Shown one piece after another: positions 11,001 through 20,300 of a stretch of 64,000 nucleotides of DNA. The notes under the pieces are model-generated. The model worked only from the letters and a program-made list of their open reading frames with translations, was not told the DNA's origin and made no database searches. The stretch is from Drosophila pseudoobscura (lineage: Eukaryota > Arthropoda > Insecta > Diptera > Drosophilidae), in the NCBI RefSeq assembly GCF_009870125.1, contig NC_046681.1, positions 15,079,001 to 15,143,000 of the forward strand, in the 5' to 3' direction. How positions within the stretch are numbered: the stretch's first letter is position 1; every line of letters starts with the position of its first letter. The translations under genes and the position numbers were made by a program.

Positions 11001-14000
11001 TTGGCCCCTCGAGCCACTCGAAATTCCACTTCTCCCCCATCGTTTCCCCAAAGAGAAACTTAGTCGCCTTTTCTCCTCCTCCTCTTGCTGCTTGTTTTGC
11101 CTTGGCTTTTTCTTTCATTTTCATTTGGCTGTTGCTATTGCTTTCTCTTTTGCTTTATTTGTTTGTTTTTCAATTTCAGCTCGCGCATTATTCATTTGGA
11201 AAACGTTTTACCTCCGTGCGGTAGTCCCTTTCCGCCCCCGCACTTCCTTTGCTTCTATCATATGTGTGTTTACCCAGTCATTGACATAAAAATCTTTTTG
11301 CCTTTTATCGTTATCGCGTTGGATTGAGTGGGGGGTGGAGGGGGGACTCCTCCCCCACACGCGATAACTTGGCCCATTTGTTTTGCCTACTTTTGTGCGA
11401 GCGCCATAATATCAGTTAACATTGCCAAGTCGAGTGTGTACACTCGAGATATGGCCAACCTCCTAGGACTACGACTACGACTACGACTGGGACTGCGGCT
11501 AGAACACCTCCCTCTTCCCTCGAGCTCGTCGTAAATAAGACGGAGCAAATATTTGTACTTTCGCCGAGAGATAAGCAATAAGCAAACAAAGGCTATGCTT
11601 TGGCTAGGGTTTGAGGGCCTGGACTGGACACAAATGTACTTACAAATGTCACATTGGACATGAGGACATGTTCCGAGCGATTGGCTGCATTCAGCAGACA
11701 GATGCGACCCAAATGGTCCTGATAGAGGAACTCTTCGCCTGCAAAAAACATAGATGGGGAGCAGGGGGAAAAAAAAGTGGAAAAGCGTAAATTAAAAGCG
11801 ATTCGAATGGACATCGTTGGGCGAATGATAGAACCCACCATCGATCCAGCTGCCGTTGGCGTGCTGCGGCATGTAGAGGCCATCGACTATGTCCTGCAGC
11901 TTGATGCGTTGCCCCTTGACGCGCGGTCCCTCATCGGGGGGCGTGAGCAGCACCTTTTTTGAAATATGTAGAAATTTTATATGTTGTTTTCTGCCCACTC
12001 ACGCACACAGACACATCGACACAGATACATATACAGACGACACAGATGCAATTACAATTACAATGACACACACACACACGCACAAGCACACGACAACAAA
12101 TGGACAACAAATGTGTGGGTGTGTGGAAAAATATTTGATCAGGCAGCCACAAAAATTGCGAAAAAAATTGGGAAACAAACAGACAGGAGACAAAAAAGAA
12201 CGTAACGTATTTACACACATAAATTTATCAGATTTTTGGTTTTGTTAAATATACACATATACATAAACATTTATATTTAATGGCAGTTTCAGTTTTCCCT
12301 CATCTTTTTTTTTGGTGAAATAATATCGGCGAGCGCCCAAAAGTAGGCCACAAAAAGTGTGCGTTGTTGAAATTTGCAAATTGGTTCCAATTAAAAAGGG
12401 AAAACTTTCACCAACCTTTTGTAAATTACAGAGAATTTGTTTTTGTTTTCTTTGAGGGTTTGGTTTGTATATTTAGAAATGAATAAAATAACAGAACAAA
12501 AAAGTTTTGTACACCGATAAAAATTGCACTTTAGTGTGCATTTTTAATTGTGGGGAGAGGTTCTATTTTACTCAGGAAGGTCCCTGTGATGTTGTAGCTA
12601 AGAGTATTTTTTGCTTCGCATTTGCTAGACCTCTTCTTTGTCTAACGATTTTACCTCGACTTTGTTTATTTTTCCGTTGGTCTGTTGGTCAACTATTTGT
12701 GAATTTATTTTCTCTTGTTTTGTGTATTTTTTCTGTGTGGGGAAAACTAATGGTAATTGTATTTTACATTTGTTCTATCAATTTTGGGTTTCAGCTTCAC
12801 CGACATTTGTCTGTTTTGTCTGCAAATGAGATTGTGTTGTCTGGGAATCTAATTAAGGAGTACAGCCATTGTGTGTGTTTTCGGTGTACAATGTGCGGCT
12901 GATGGCCACCGCAACGAGCATTAAACAATAACCAAAAACCATGCTGTGAGATTGTATAAAATTCGAATGAGAAATGTGTTGTTGGGGCACTCACCACCGA
13001 AGTAACAATCAGGGCGAGGACAATGATGATGACCAGGAGGGCGATGAGGATGCCGCGCCAGTTCCGCTGGTTCGGATTGCTGGAGACCAACTGGAAATAA
13101 AGAGGGGGAATTAATTGAGAAATGATTGAATGCAAATGCTGCACATAAAGAGCACGTGCGGCTCATTACGCAGCGCCTGCCTGCCCGTCGAGTTATGAGG
13201 ACCCCTATAAGGCTATAACAAACTGGCCGAAACCGCAAATAATTGGTTGGCCAAGATGCAATTAGCAAACTGATGATGATTCGGTTTTGTCTGGGCCATT
13301 GAACTCGGCCCCCATAAACTGTTCGTTCTGCCACTGAATTATGTCTGCCCCGCCGAAATGACTTGAATATACAAACCCACACGTACTCCTACTCGTATAT
13401 TCCGATATAAAGACGTCCTTTGTGTGAATTTAGAATAGAACCCGAACGAAAACCGAAAAACGAAAAACCCCTTGGAAATCAACGCTTAATGCATATTTAA
13501 TGTAGTCCAACCAACAAAAGAAATACAGAAAACCCGAGAACCCGAACCCAAAACAGAAGCACAACAACAAATTAAGCACGACACAAAAACTAAACTCGCA
13601 CGCAGCCAGCACAAGTTGATACCGATTTTTATGGGGATCGCACGAGTGTGGGGCATCGCCTGATTTCGGCCTAGTCAGTCCATCATGTCACCCACACAGT
13701 CACAAAACAATACAATACACTGAAACAGAATGCGCCATGCCAGTTAGCTGTGTAATTAATTAAGGACTCGTAAAACTATGCTGCTCTGCAGCTCTACTGT
13801 TGCTCTGTTTCGCCGTTTTTCTGGTCTGGTCTGGTCGCGCAGATAGTGAACAAATCGTGTGTATTAATCAAGAGTTGCGTGCCGCAAATTAATTGCGGGG
13901 ACATTGCCAGCAACGCTCGGAGAAACATATTTCTCTATCAGTCGCCCGGATTTGTGATGCAGAATTATGATGGAGGATAAAGTGACAGAGTCCCAGAGGA

Positions 14001-17000
14001 CGAAGGAAACCTTCAAGAAGCTAAGAATATCTTTAATATTCTTAAAAAGTAATTAAGCAGGGCTCGAACATTAGGCAAAAGCCCACAAACCATCGATTTT
14101 CCCCAGCAGAACTTTCATATGAGGGACAGAGGAAGGACACAGAGGAAGTTCAATTAAAATCGCATAAATATGTGGTAGCTTCCCCTTTGCCCATTAGTGC
14201 ATGAAAGCAAAGCGCGAATCTTAATTAATAACCCAACAAATCTCCTTACAAATGGAGGACAAATGCGAGAGAACATGTGTACCTGCAATACACACGCATC
14301 CCCTTCCAGCCAGCCAGCCAGGCAGCCAGCATGTTTATTTATAAGGACTCCTTTGTCTTGCACCCTTCCCCTAGAAACATCCTGGGCAGGGGCAGTACCA
14401 CTCGGAATTTATTGCTGGCAGAGGGACCGGAGCGGTGCAAACAAACTGAAAACAACATAAACTAAACTATCAAACTACAATAGAGACCGCAGAGAGTGTT
14501 TTTTGGGGGAACATTCGCTTTGAGGTTGGGCGCTCTCTGTCTCTCTTTTGGGGGAACTTTCCATAAACCATCGCATCGGCTTCGAAAAGTTTCCATATCC
14601 ACTCGCTTTCAGGCAACTTTCCATATCCCTTCGCTTTTCCAAGAATACCAGAATAATAATAATAATAATAACACGAGTAATGAGCTCTTGCGGGCGCATG
14701 CGGCGTATACTTCATTTTCCTTTAATTGAATGAGAATTTATGCTCTACAGGAGGGTCAAGCCCTGGCATATCATATCCATATTCCCATGCCTAAACCACT
14801 TACATACATAAGTGAGCAAAACACTCTCCTTGATTGCTGGAGAGAGTGAAGACTCTCTCTCTCTCTCCCGGTATGTAAATATGCAAAAATTGTAGCATAA
14901 ATGAAATTTAAACACTCAACTTGATGAGTTGCTCTGTTAACGCTAAAGGAATTAAAAATAATGACAGTCATCAATTTTGCCAACGCAATGGCCAACATTC
15001 TGCCGCAAGAACTCAATGAGTTTATTTCCTGACATGACGCCCTGGAGGGATATTGAGGGACATGATGATGGCAGCCCATCCTGCCGTCCTGACATCCTTG
15101 GTAACAAAAAGGAAAAGGAAGAGCACATGCGAGCGCCTGCTATTAATTTCTATAAATTTTTAATGCCCTGCTATTAGGCTTTGAGCGTTGAGCGTACAAA
15201 TATTTTTCAAATGAGAAAATTACAGCCTGAAGAAATAAGTTTAAAACAGTGCTGCTCAAGGCGGAGCTTTAGGGAAATGTATAGGACGATTATTTTTCAT
15301 ATTTCAAGAGGTCAAAAGATAAGAAACTAAGGAATGAACTGATATCTCATCCATGATGCTATTTTCTATAAGGCAGGAAGACAGAGCCAGAGACTTTCTT
15401 TTTTCCATCCTGCAAAGGGTTCGTCCTCTTGGATCGTATTTATTGTCGACCTACGAAATGTTTCCCACACAAAATACACACCATAAACCCTGTTTTTAAA
15501 TCGCATTTAATCCCTTGGGATAAATCATGAATTAAGAGAAAAAACCAATCAATAAGAAGACCATAAATAAGAGAACTTTACCAATTCGAACTCCAACCAA
15601 AGATTTTCAGATTCCGGGCCTTCCAGAGATCCATTCCATTTCCCAGAACTGCAATAAACCAACGGATAACCCCTCCCAACCCTCTCCACCCACTGCCTGG
15701 GAAAACTTTGCGGCGTGAATGGAAAAATATTGTAACCAAAATTGCACACAATGCACCACCACTTGACATATGAAAATGAAATGCACGAACCGACCGTATG
15801 AAATCGTAATGGAAATGGATAGCGATTTAAGTGTACAAAGAAACCAGAGGGGAAAACTGTATGTCAGCGAGCACGCTACGGAAACAGTGGAAAAGAGGTA
15901 GCCGGAGAGGTAAAGAGGTTTTTCCCATTTAATGATGTTTGCCTGTGCGATTTTTCTCATTGTTTTCTGCTGACTTTCGGTTATCTGGGGATTTTGAATC
16001 AACATTGTTATCATTTCATTTTCGTTTGGATGGATTTCGTCCGGCTCCCCAGGGGAGGGAACAACACGTACACGGAAAAGCCAGGAGTTGATTAAATTCT
16101 CGGTTACCTGAGATTTAATCCACAGCAAACCAGAAATGTTCTCGTTTTTTCCTCTCTCTCTCCTGTTTTCCTGTTAAAGCCACCTGGGGCCGGCCCTGGC
16201 CGCAAAGAAGTTGCGGGGAAATTCAACTCCAGTGAAAAAGCTTAAAAGCAATGCTATACCCAAATGAAGTCTTACCACCAGAGCTGGCCATGGGGCAGAG
16301 ATAATGTGAAGCGGAGTGCTCACACAGATACACCGACACTGACACCGGCCCCGACACATATCCCGAGAGCAGCTAAAGAGCATTAGCTGTCTTTTGCGGT
16401 TGGTGCTCGGGAAAACTTTGGCTGCCTGCTCTTCGAGAGTGGGTGCAAAAAGTTCAAAAGAGGATGGATAGAGGATAGAGATAGGGTGAGCGATGAGATC
16501 CAGTAAAAGCCGCCAGTTATTTGCATAAGTTGTCATAGTTATTAAGCTGCGAGCGTTAAAATTCTTCCCCTCCATACTTTTAAGCGCATTAAAAATGGAC
16601 GCCAGCTATCGTATTTGCAGGAGGCGCAAAACGGTGTCGGGCAGGAAAGGAGTATCCCGCTGGCACAGTGAAAGTGTCGTTTTCAATTAACTCGGGCATG
16701 GGATCTGGTCCAGAGACCAGATGAGGCAGAGGCCATGGTGGATGTTGGCAGAGTTAATCGTATTAAAAAGCAGCTGGTTCGCTTTGAATTGGAAAGTGAC
16801 CTCTCACCTTAGAGGAGCAGCATTTAAAAGCCATCTCAACCTTGACAGAGATGGGACGCTAAAATTGTTTGCCTATCACTCAGTGCCAATAAATTGGAAG
16901 CAGACTTATTGCACTCTGCGCTTGATCTTCGTTCCGTGGCTTCTGTTTTTCGTTTTCCGTTTTCCCTTTTTCGTTTGTGAATATTCGAAAAAGAAAACCT

Positions 17001-19371
17001 TGAGCCCTGCACTGTCATTCCGTTTGCATCAGGGATAGGGGACAGAGGACAGGGGACAGGGGCAGACGACATTAGAAAGCAATCTTTATGGCCTGCTGCC
17101 TTCCTGCCAAACATGAAATCCATAAACAGTCCCTCAGCGTGTACGGACGATTGCAACAAGGATGCGGTGCCTGTCTGCATCCTTGTGTGTCGTCTGGCTT
17201 TCCGGCATGTCAGCCCTATTGTCTGCCACGGTCTATGTTCCTCTACCTATGTTTGTGCGAGGAGAAGTACTCTTCTATGTCCTGCCCGTCCCTGCGTGCC
17301 TTCCCACTTTATCTAGCATTGGGTGCCGTTGTCAACAGCAGTTTAGCTCAAGGCCATAACGGCACAGCATTTGCTATAACTGTCACGTGTGTGTGTGTGT
17401 GTCTGAGCCTGTGTGCCTCAGTGTCAACACATACTTGAGCTTCCATTACACGGCCATGATTGCTTATTTTTCTGTTTTTCTTTTCTCTTTACACTTTTCC
17501 AATTTTTTAACCTGTTCCTGCAGGTGTCGCCGTGCCTGTCGGCGGTCGTTAAGTTGCATGAATTTGTCAAAAATAAAAATGTAATATGCCACACGGCTGA
17601 CACAATTGAGAGCGATGTGTCGAGGGGGTTGGGCCACGACTCTGGTTTTGAGTTCAAGATACAATTCCCGAGTTCTTTGGCGGAAATAATAGTTGCAGAA
17701 TGTCTTACGACAGGTGTATGACAGTCGTGGATATTAGATTTCAATGAAAATTACAGAGTAATTAAGTAAAAGTTAAATAAACAGTGCGTACAAGTTTGTA
17801 GGGGATGTTTTTTTCACGTATACAAGATTTATGTATGTATAGAAGTAAATAATTTGTGGAAGGCGAAATCTTTCCAAGTATTTCTACCATTTGAAAAATT
17901 ATACAACAGTCCAACAATGCCTATAGAAATCCAATTAAATCGAAACCTGCCACAATCATTTGCAATCCACCAACTGTTTGACGTTCATTGTACACTTTAT
18001 CGCCACTTAAATGCACAATTGCACCTGTCGGCGCCCCTTTGTCATTATCGCAACAGATTGGCAGCACTTAACTAAGATTGGCAGCACTGTCAAAATAGAT
18101 TGCAACGCCAACGCTCCCAAATGGATGGGCAGGACTTTCTTCAGAAATTTGCGCATTATCCGTGGGGCGTCGTGTCGTTGGGCATCATCGATTCGTCGTG
18201 GATCGAATGCCATCTAATTGATTTCCGCTTGAATGCCTGATTGCCATTTTGACTGGCTGTTTATCTTTGCAACCGTTTCGACACTCCGAATTTTCAGTGT
18301 TTGCTCCGGTTTCCAGTTTCTGCAACACACTCCTGCAGTACTCCTCGCACTCTGTCATCACAGACAAACTTAGTATGCAAAGCACACATTACGGCACGGC
18401 ACCCACCCATGCAATGCATAGCTAATTCAATTTTGCAATTGTTGTCAGCACTGTCAGCGCTTTGCATTTGAATAACATGCGGAATTTATTTCAATTAGCA
18501 AAGCCAGCCGCAAACTTGATGCCACTGAGCCGCAAAGTACGCTTCTGCAGCGAAGCGTGCGAATGGAATGGAAGTTGACCATCAAAGTCAGTGCAGACGA
18601 GGAAGGAAAGTGCCCGGGAGAGAAAGCTCAAGTTGCGAGAAGTCGTTGAGTGAATTTTTCCCTCCGCCTCAACGATGGCGGACGTAGACGCACTTACACA
18701 AGTTGGAATCAAAGTGAGTCGGTGGGGGCCGCCTGAAGTGGCGGTGTAAGAGCTTAGTCAGCTCTCTCTCTCTGGGAAAGTGGAGCTAATAATAAGCCCA
18801 ATTGGGGAAGGTGGGTTTCCTTTCGTGCAAACTGAAAGGGATTTCCCAACGTGTCAGAGAATGGCTGGAGTTCATCAGTCACTTCTTTCCGAGTAGACTT
18901 CTGGCTAGCTATGCATTTTATGTGGAATATGGTAGGTAGTCTGATAGTTTCCGATTAATAATCGTTGAAGTACTTTTAAGGTGGCAAGTTAAAGTCTCAA
19001 TAAAATTGTTGGTGAAACCGTTCAACCATATCTTTACGTCATTTCCCATTCCGAGTCTTTTCCCAGTCATTTAACAATCTGAAATTTTAATCCCTGCTTC
19101 CTGTTTGAATTTTGAATACTCTCCGCTAATCCAAAAGGACCTCTGTCATCCGGCACATGCGCGAGCACACGTAAACACACAATATTTGTTTTTAAAATTA
19201 ATTATGCTTAATTATATTTGGGCTAAAAACATATGAGAATTTATTTTTTGTTCAGTCTCCCTTCTGCTTTCGTTTCGGTTCAGTTCGGTTAGGTTCCGTC
19301 GTTTTCTGGCTTTATGCATAAAGTATAACAAAAGAAATTACCTCATCATCGTAATTATCCTGCTCAGGCAT
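4979..19371 (-). CDS. Dipeptidyl-peptidase-like type II membrane protein, S9B family (CG11319/DPP10-like), proximal-promoter form
   Basis: The gene was rebuilt from 14 exons on the minus strand: join(4979..5032, 6919..7223, 7283..8343, 8412..8526, 8664..8778, 8848..8971, 9045..9158, 9714..9975, 10070..10281, 10359..10486, 11644..11738, 11839..11953, 12995..13090, 19342..19371). All junctions are GT-AG and phases agree, giving 941 aa. Domain order: short acidic cytoplasmic tail, membrane anchor about 22-43, beta-propeller to about 600, then alpha/beta-hydrolase. The family removes N-terminal dipeptides (DPP4) or, in vertebrate DPP6/DPP10, binds Kv4 channels without activity. Visible here: the DPP4 Arg125 equivalent R140 in FRHSY, the Glu pair E226-E227 in WLYEEEI, oxyanion Y706 in HVYSGP, nucleophile S790 in GWSYGGY, Y822/Y826 in [11 protein letters not shown]868 in TADDNVH and H900 in DEGHS. 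Activity is therefore predicted, though not shown. Identity with CG11319 is from memory of that protein, so no symbol is given. Confidence 0.9.
5253..5283. repeat. TATCTG/TTTCTG hexamer microsatellite
   Basis: Five near-perfect copies of a CTGTAT-type hexamer in the last intron of the DPP-like gene. Confidence 0.8.
6798..6819. repeat. (TA)n microsatellite
   Basis: About eleven TA units inside the last intron of the DPP-like gene. Confidence 0.9.
6919..7223 (-). CDS. DPP-like gene, penultimate coding exon with catalytic Asp and His
   Basis: It begins [17 protein letters not shown] and carries HGTADDNVH (Asp868, Asn870) and YPDEGHS (His900), then FFEDCFKKL. The exon ends CTG|GTGAGT, a strong phase-0 donor. 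Reading through it would add only V-S-A before TGA at 6907, so an unspliced form with that short end is possible. The spliced form to 5032 is preferred. Confidence 0.92.
7283..8343 (-). CDS. DPP-like gene, large exon: end of propeller and hydrolase core with catalytic Ser
   Basis: This exon runs from [19 protein letters not shown] to SPVTNWKLY. It holds the conserved cysteines of CLTC, the HVYSGP oxyanion Tyr (706), the DGRGS strand and the nucleophile elbow GWSYGGY (Ser790). Two segments have no counterpart in DPP4: an acidic then Pro-rich stretch at about 517-572 ([17 protein letters not shown]) and a charged stretch at about 609-640. Both are probably disordered surface loops. The upper boundary is CTTCTCGCAG and the donor is G|GTGGGT. 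Confidence 0.95.
8412..8526 (-). CDS. DPP-like gene, propeller exon
   Basis: It reads [20 protein letters not shown] and continues [18 protein letters not shown], like the DPP4 segment H-I-x-x-x-x-x-x-x-x-x-x-LT-x-G-x-W-EV. The donor AT|GTAAGT leaves two bases that complete Ile with the next exon. Confidence 0.92.
8664..8778 (-). CDS. DPP-like gene, propeller exon
   Basis: It begins [20 protein letters not shown] and ends DGLF plus one base at G|GTAAGT. The GW-V/x segment matches the DPP4 propeller. The polypyrimidine tract before it is CCTATCCTTTGCAG. Confidence 0.9.
8848..8971 (-). CDS. DPP-like gene, propeller exon
   Basis: It codes [20 protein letters not shown] and then [21 protein letters not shown]. 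This corresponds to the DPP4 region W-x-x-x-x-x-I-x-x-x-WL-x-R-x-Q-N. It ends in phase 0 at GAG|GTGAGT. Confidence 0.92.
9045..9158 (-). CDS. DPP-like gene, propeller exon
   Basis: It reads [18 protein letters not shown] and continues to IIANE. The YPK-x-G-x-x-NP motif is conserved in DPP4, DPP6 and DPP10. The exon is bounded by CCAATAG and GA|GTAAGT. Confidence 0.92.
9714..9975 (-). CDS. DPP-like gene, Glu-motif exon with a Gly/Ala/Ser-rich insert
   Basis: It starts [18 protein letters not shown] and continues [10 protein letters not shown], both close to DPP4. Residues about 263-299 are then almost only Gly, Ala and Ser before [15 protein letters not shown]. The insert lies where DPP4 has a short surface segment before the strand ending in YPK. 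Donor CG|GTAAGT. Confidence 0.92.
10070..10281 (-). CDS. DPP-like gene, propeller exon ending in the Glu motif
   Basis: It reads [20 protein letters not shown] at its start and ends NGIPDWLYE plus one base. Splicing to the next exon completes WLYEEEI, whose last two Glu (226-227) match the pair that binds the substrate amino terminus in DPP4. Confidence 0.92.
10359..10486 (-). CDS. DPP-like gene, propeller exon with the conserved Arg
   Basis: It codes [19 protein letters not shown] and then [20 protein letters not shown]. The FRHSY segment holds R140, equivalent to the substrate-carboxylate-binding Arg125 of DPP4. Donor AG|GTGAGT leaves two bases. Confidence 0.92.
11644..11738 (-). CDS. DPP-like gene, propeller blade 1
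   Basis: Entered through TTTTTTGCAG in phase 1, this exon reads [17 protein letters not shown] and ends NVTF|GTAAGT in phase 0. It aligns by eye with the DPP4 segment beginning D-H-E-Y-L-Y. NRS and NVT are potential N-glycosylation sites. Confidence 0.9.
11839..11953 (-). CDS. DPP-like gene, stalk and start of propeller
   Basis: The exon begins [10 protein letters not shown] after acceptor CAAAAAAG and ends WID plus one base before donor GTGGGT. The LLTPPDE and LQDIV segments match the juxtamembrane region of DPP6/DPP10. The sequence NGS is a possible N-glycosylation site in the lumenal or extracellular part. Confidence 0.9.
12995..13090 (-). CDS. DPP-like gene, membrane-anchor exon
   Basis: Acceptor TTTATTTCCAG and donor GTG|GTGAGT bound 32 codons starting [13 protein letters not shown] and running into an unbroken hydrophobic stretch ([19 protein letters not shown]). 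The Q-R-N-W-R/K-G-I motif before the anchor is the hallmark of the DPP6/DPP10 branch, which places this protein there rather than with soluble DPP8/9. Confidence 0.92.
14301..14332. repeat. CCAG/GCAG tandem repeat
   Basis: Seven imperfect CCAG or GCAG tetramers in a row. Confidence 0.7.
14652..14671. repeat. (AAT)n microsatellite
   Basis: Six to seven AAT units in the first intron of the DPP-like gene. Confidence 0.9.
18588..18620 (+). promoter_or_regulatory. Candidate Inr with imperfect DPE
   Basis: TCAGTG with A+1 at 18590 matches the fly initiator. GGAGA at +28 to +32 matches four of five DPE positions. It lies 85 nt before the candidate start codon at 18675. Confidence 0.25.
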
Positions 19372-19997
19372 GACTCGCTGTTTGTTGGCTTAAAGCGATG
19401 AATTTTACGGAAATCCGAGAGGGCGTTCCAGCCGGTTTTCGTCGGTGGTGGTCGTGTGTCAAGGCGGGGGGCCCGGGTACGGGTACGTCTGACAAATTAA
19501 AGAAGCCTCCGGTTGTTGTCTTTGTTGGAGATGTCGTCGTCGTCGTCGATGTCGTTCTCGCTCTCCTCCTCTCTGTCGATGTGTTTCGTTTACTTTATGC
19601 TTTTTGGATTGCTAATCGAATCTATCAATTTCCTTGGCGATAATTCGCCAGCGAGCTCTCTGTTAATTTGTCTTATTTTCAGAATTTATTGGCGCATCAG
19701 CTCGCTGAGGAGGCTGGCATCTTATTCAGTTTGTTGGCGGAATACCAGAAGTCACTTTCTAAGGCCTGCCGCTCTCGGTTCATGCTTTCGCGAAATACTT
19801 TCAAGCTTGTCCTTGACTTTTGCCAGCTGTCCTTCGGCCCATCTGCTTCCCCTTTGTGCTGCTGCCGGGTAATTATGACTGACTGTTGGTTGGTGTTGGT
19901 GCCGCTGTTTGACTTAGGAACTTGTCGTTTCGGGGATCCTTGTAATGCGCTTTTGCCGTTGGTTTTTCCTACCCGCCTTCTGTCTTCTGGGTCCTGA
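18675..19997 (+). CDS. Candidate two-exon small gene antisense to the DPP-like gene
   Basis: Exon 1 (18675-18713) reads [13 protein letters not shown] and stops at a perfect donor AAA|GTGAGT in phase 0. The next strong plus-strand acceptor, GTCTTATTTTCAG at 19682, opens a phase-0 frame from 19683 to a stop at 19997 (NLLAHQLAEEAGILFSLLAE and onward). Joined, that is 117 aa. No family is recognised. The intron would contain the proximal start exon of the DPP-like gene on the other strand, and the minus strand of 19697-20014 is also open, so this may be chance or a 5' leader read backwards. Confidence 0.25.
19342..19371 (-). CDS. Alternative first coding exon (proximal) of the DPP-like gene: [10 protein letters not shown]
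   Basis: Ten codons on the minus strand end in GAT GAT GAG|GTAATT, a phase-0 donor that joins directly to the membrane exon at 13090. The acidic cytoplasmic tail resembles that of other DPP6/10-type proteins. An in-frame TAA lies upstream of the ATG, so translation starts here unless the exon is entered by splicing at 19378. The start context (CGAGTCATGC) is only moderate. Confidence 0.65.
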
Positions 19998-20237
19998 GTC
20001 TTCCTAATGAGCATACATTTTCAATTTTCCTGCTGCAGTCGACGGCTGTTGTTTTTGGCCCTGTTGGTGTCTTTGTTGTTGGGAGGAGTCCTTCGTTCTG
20101 ACACTAATGATGCAGCGTACTTTTAGGCCAAGCGCTAAATTGGAATAAAGTGTTGTGTTCGAGGGAGAAGAAGAAAAGAAGAAACACACACAATATTTTA
20201 GAAAATGCAGTTCTTGCTTAAACATTTCGTTGGCATG

Positions 20238-20300
20238 TTGTTGTTGGTGTACATTTTGTAGCTTGTTGTTGGTGTAGCTTGTTGTTGGTGTAGCTGTTGT
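20238..20300. repeat. 16-bp minisatellite TGTAGCTTGTTGTTGG
   Basis: About three to four imperfect copies followed by looser GTTGTTGGTG sequence to about 20460. Translated on the minus strand it gives Thr/Asn/Gln-rich nonsense. Confidence 0.75.

Larger units (their letters stand above)
13091..19341 (-). other. First coding intron of the DPP-like gene (proximal form)
   Basis: About 6.25 kb with no exon of the host gene. It holds an (AAT)n microsatellite at 14652-14671, CAGC repeats near 14301-14332 and CT/GA-rich tracts near 14840. The only coding-like signal is on the other strand at 18675-18713. Confidence 0.6.
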
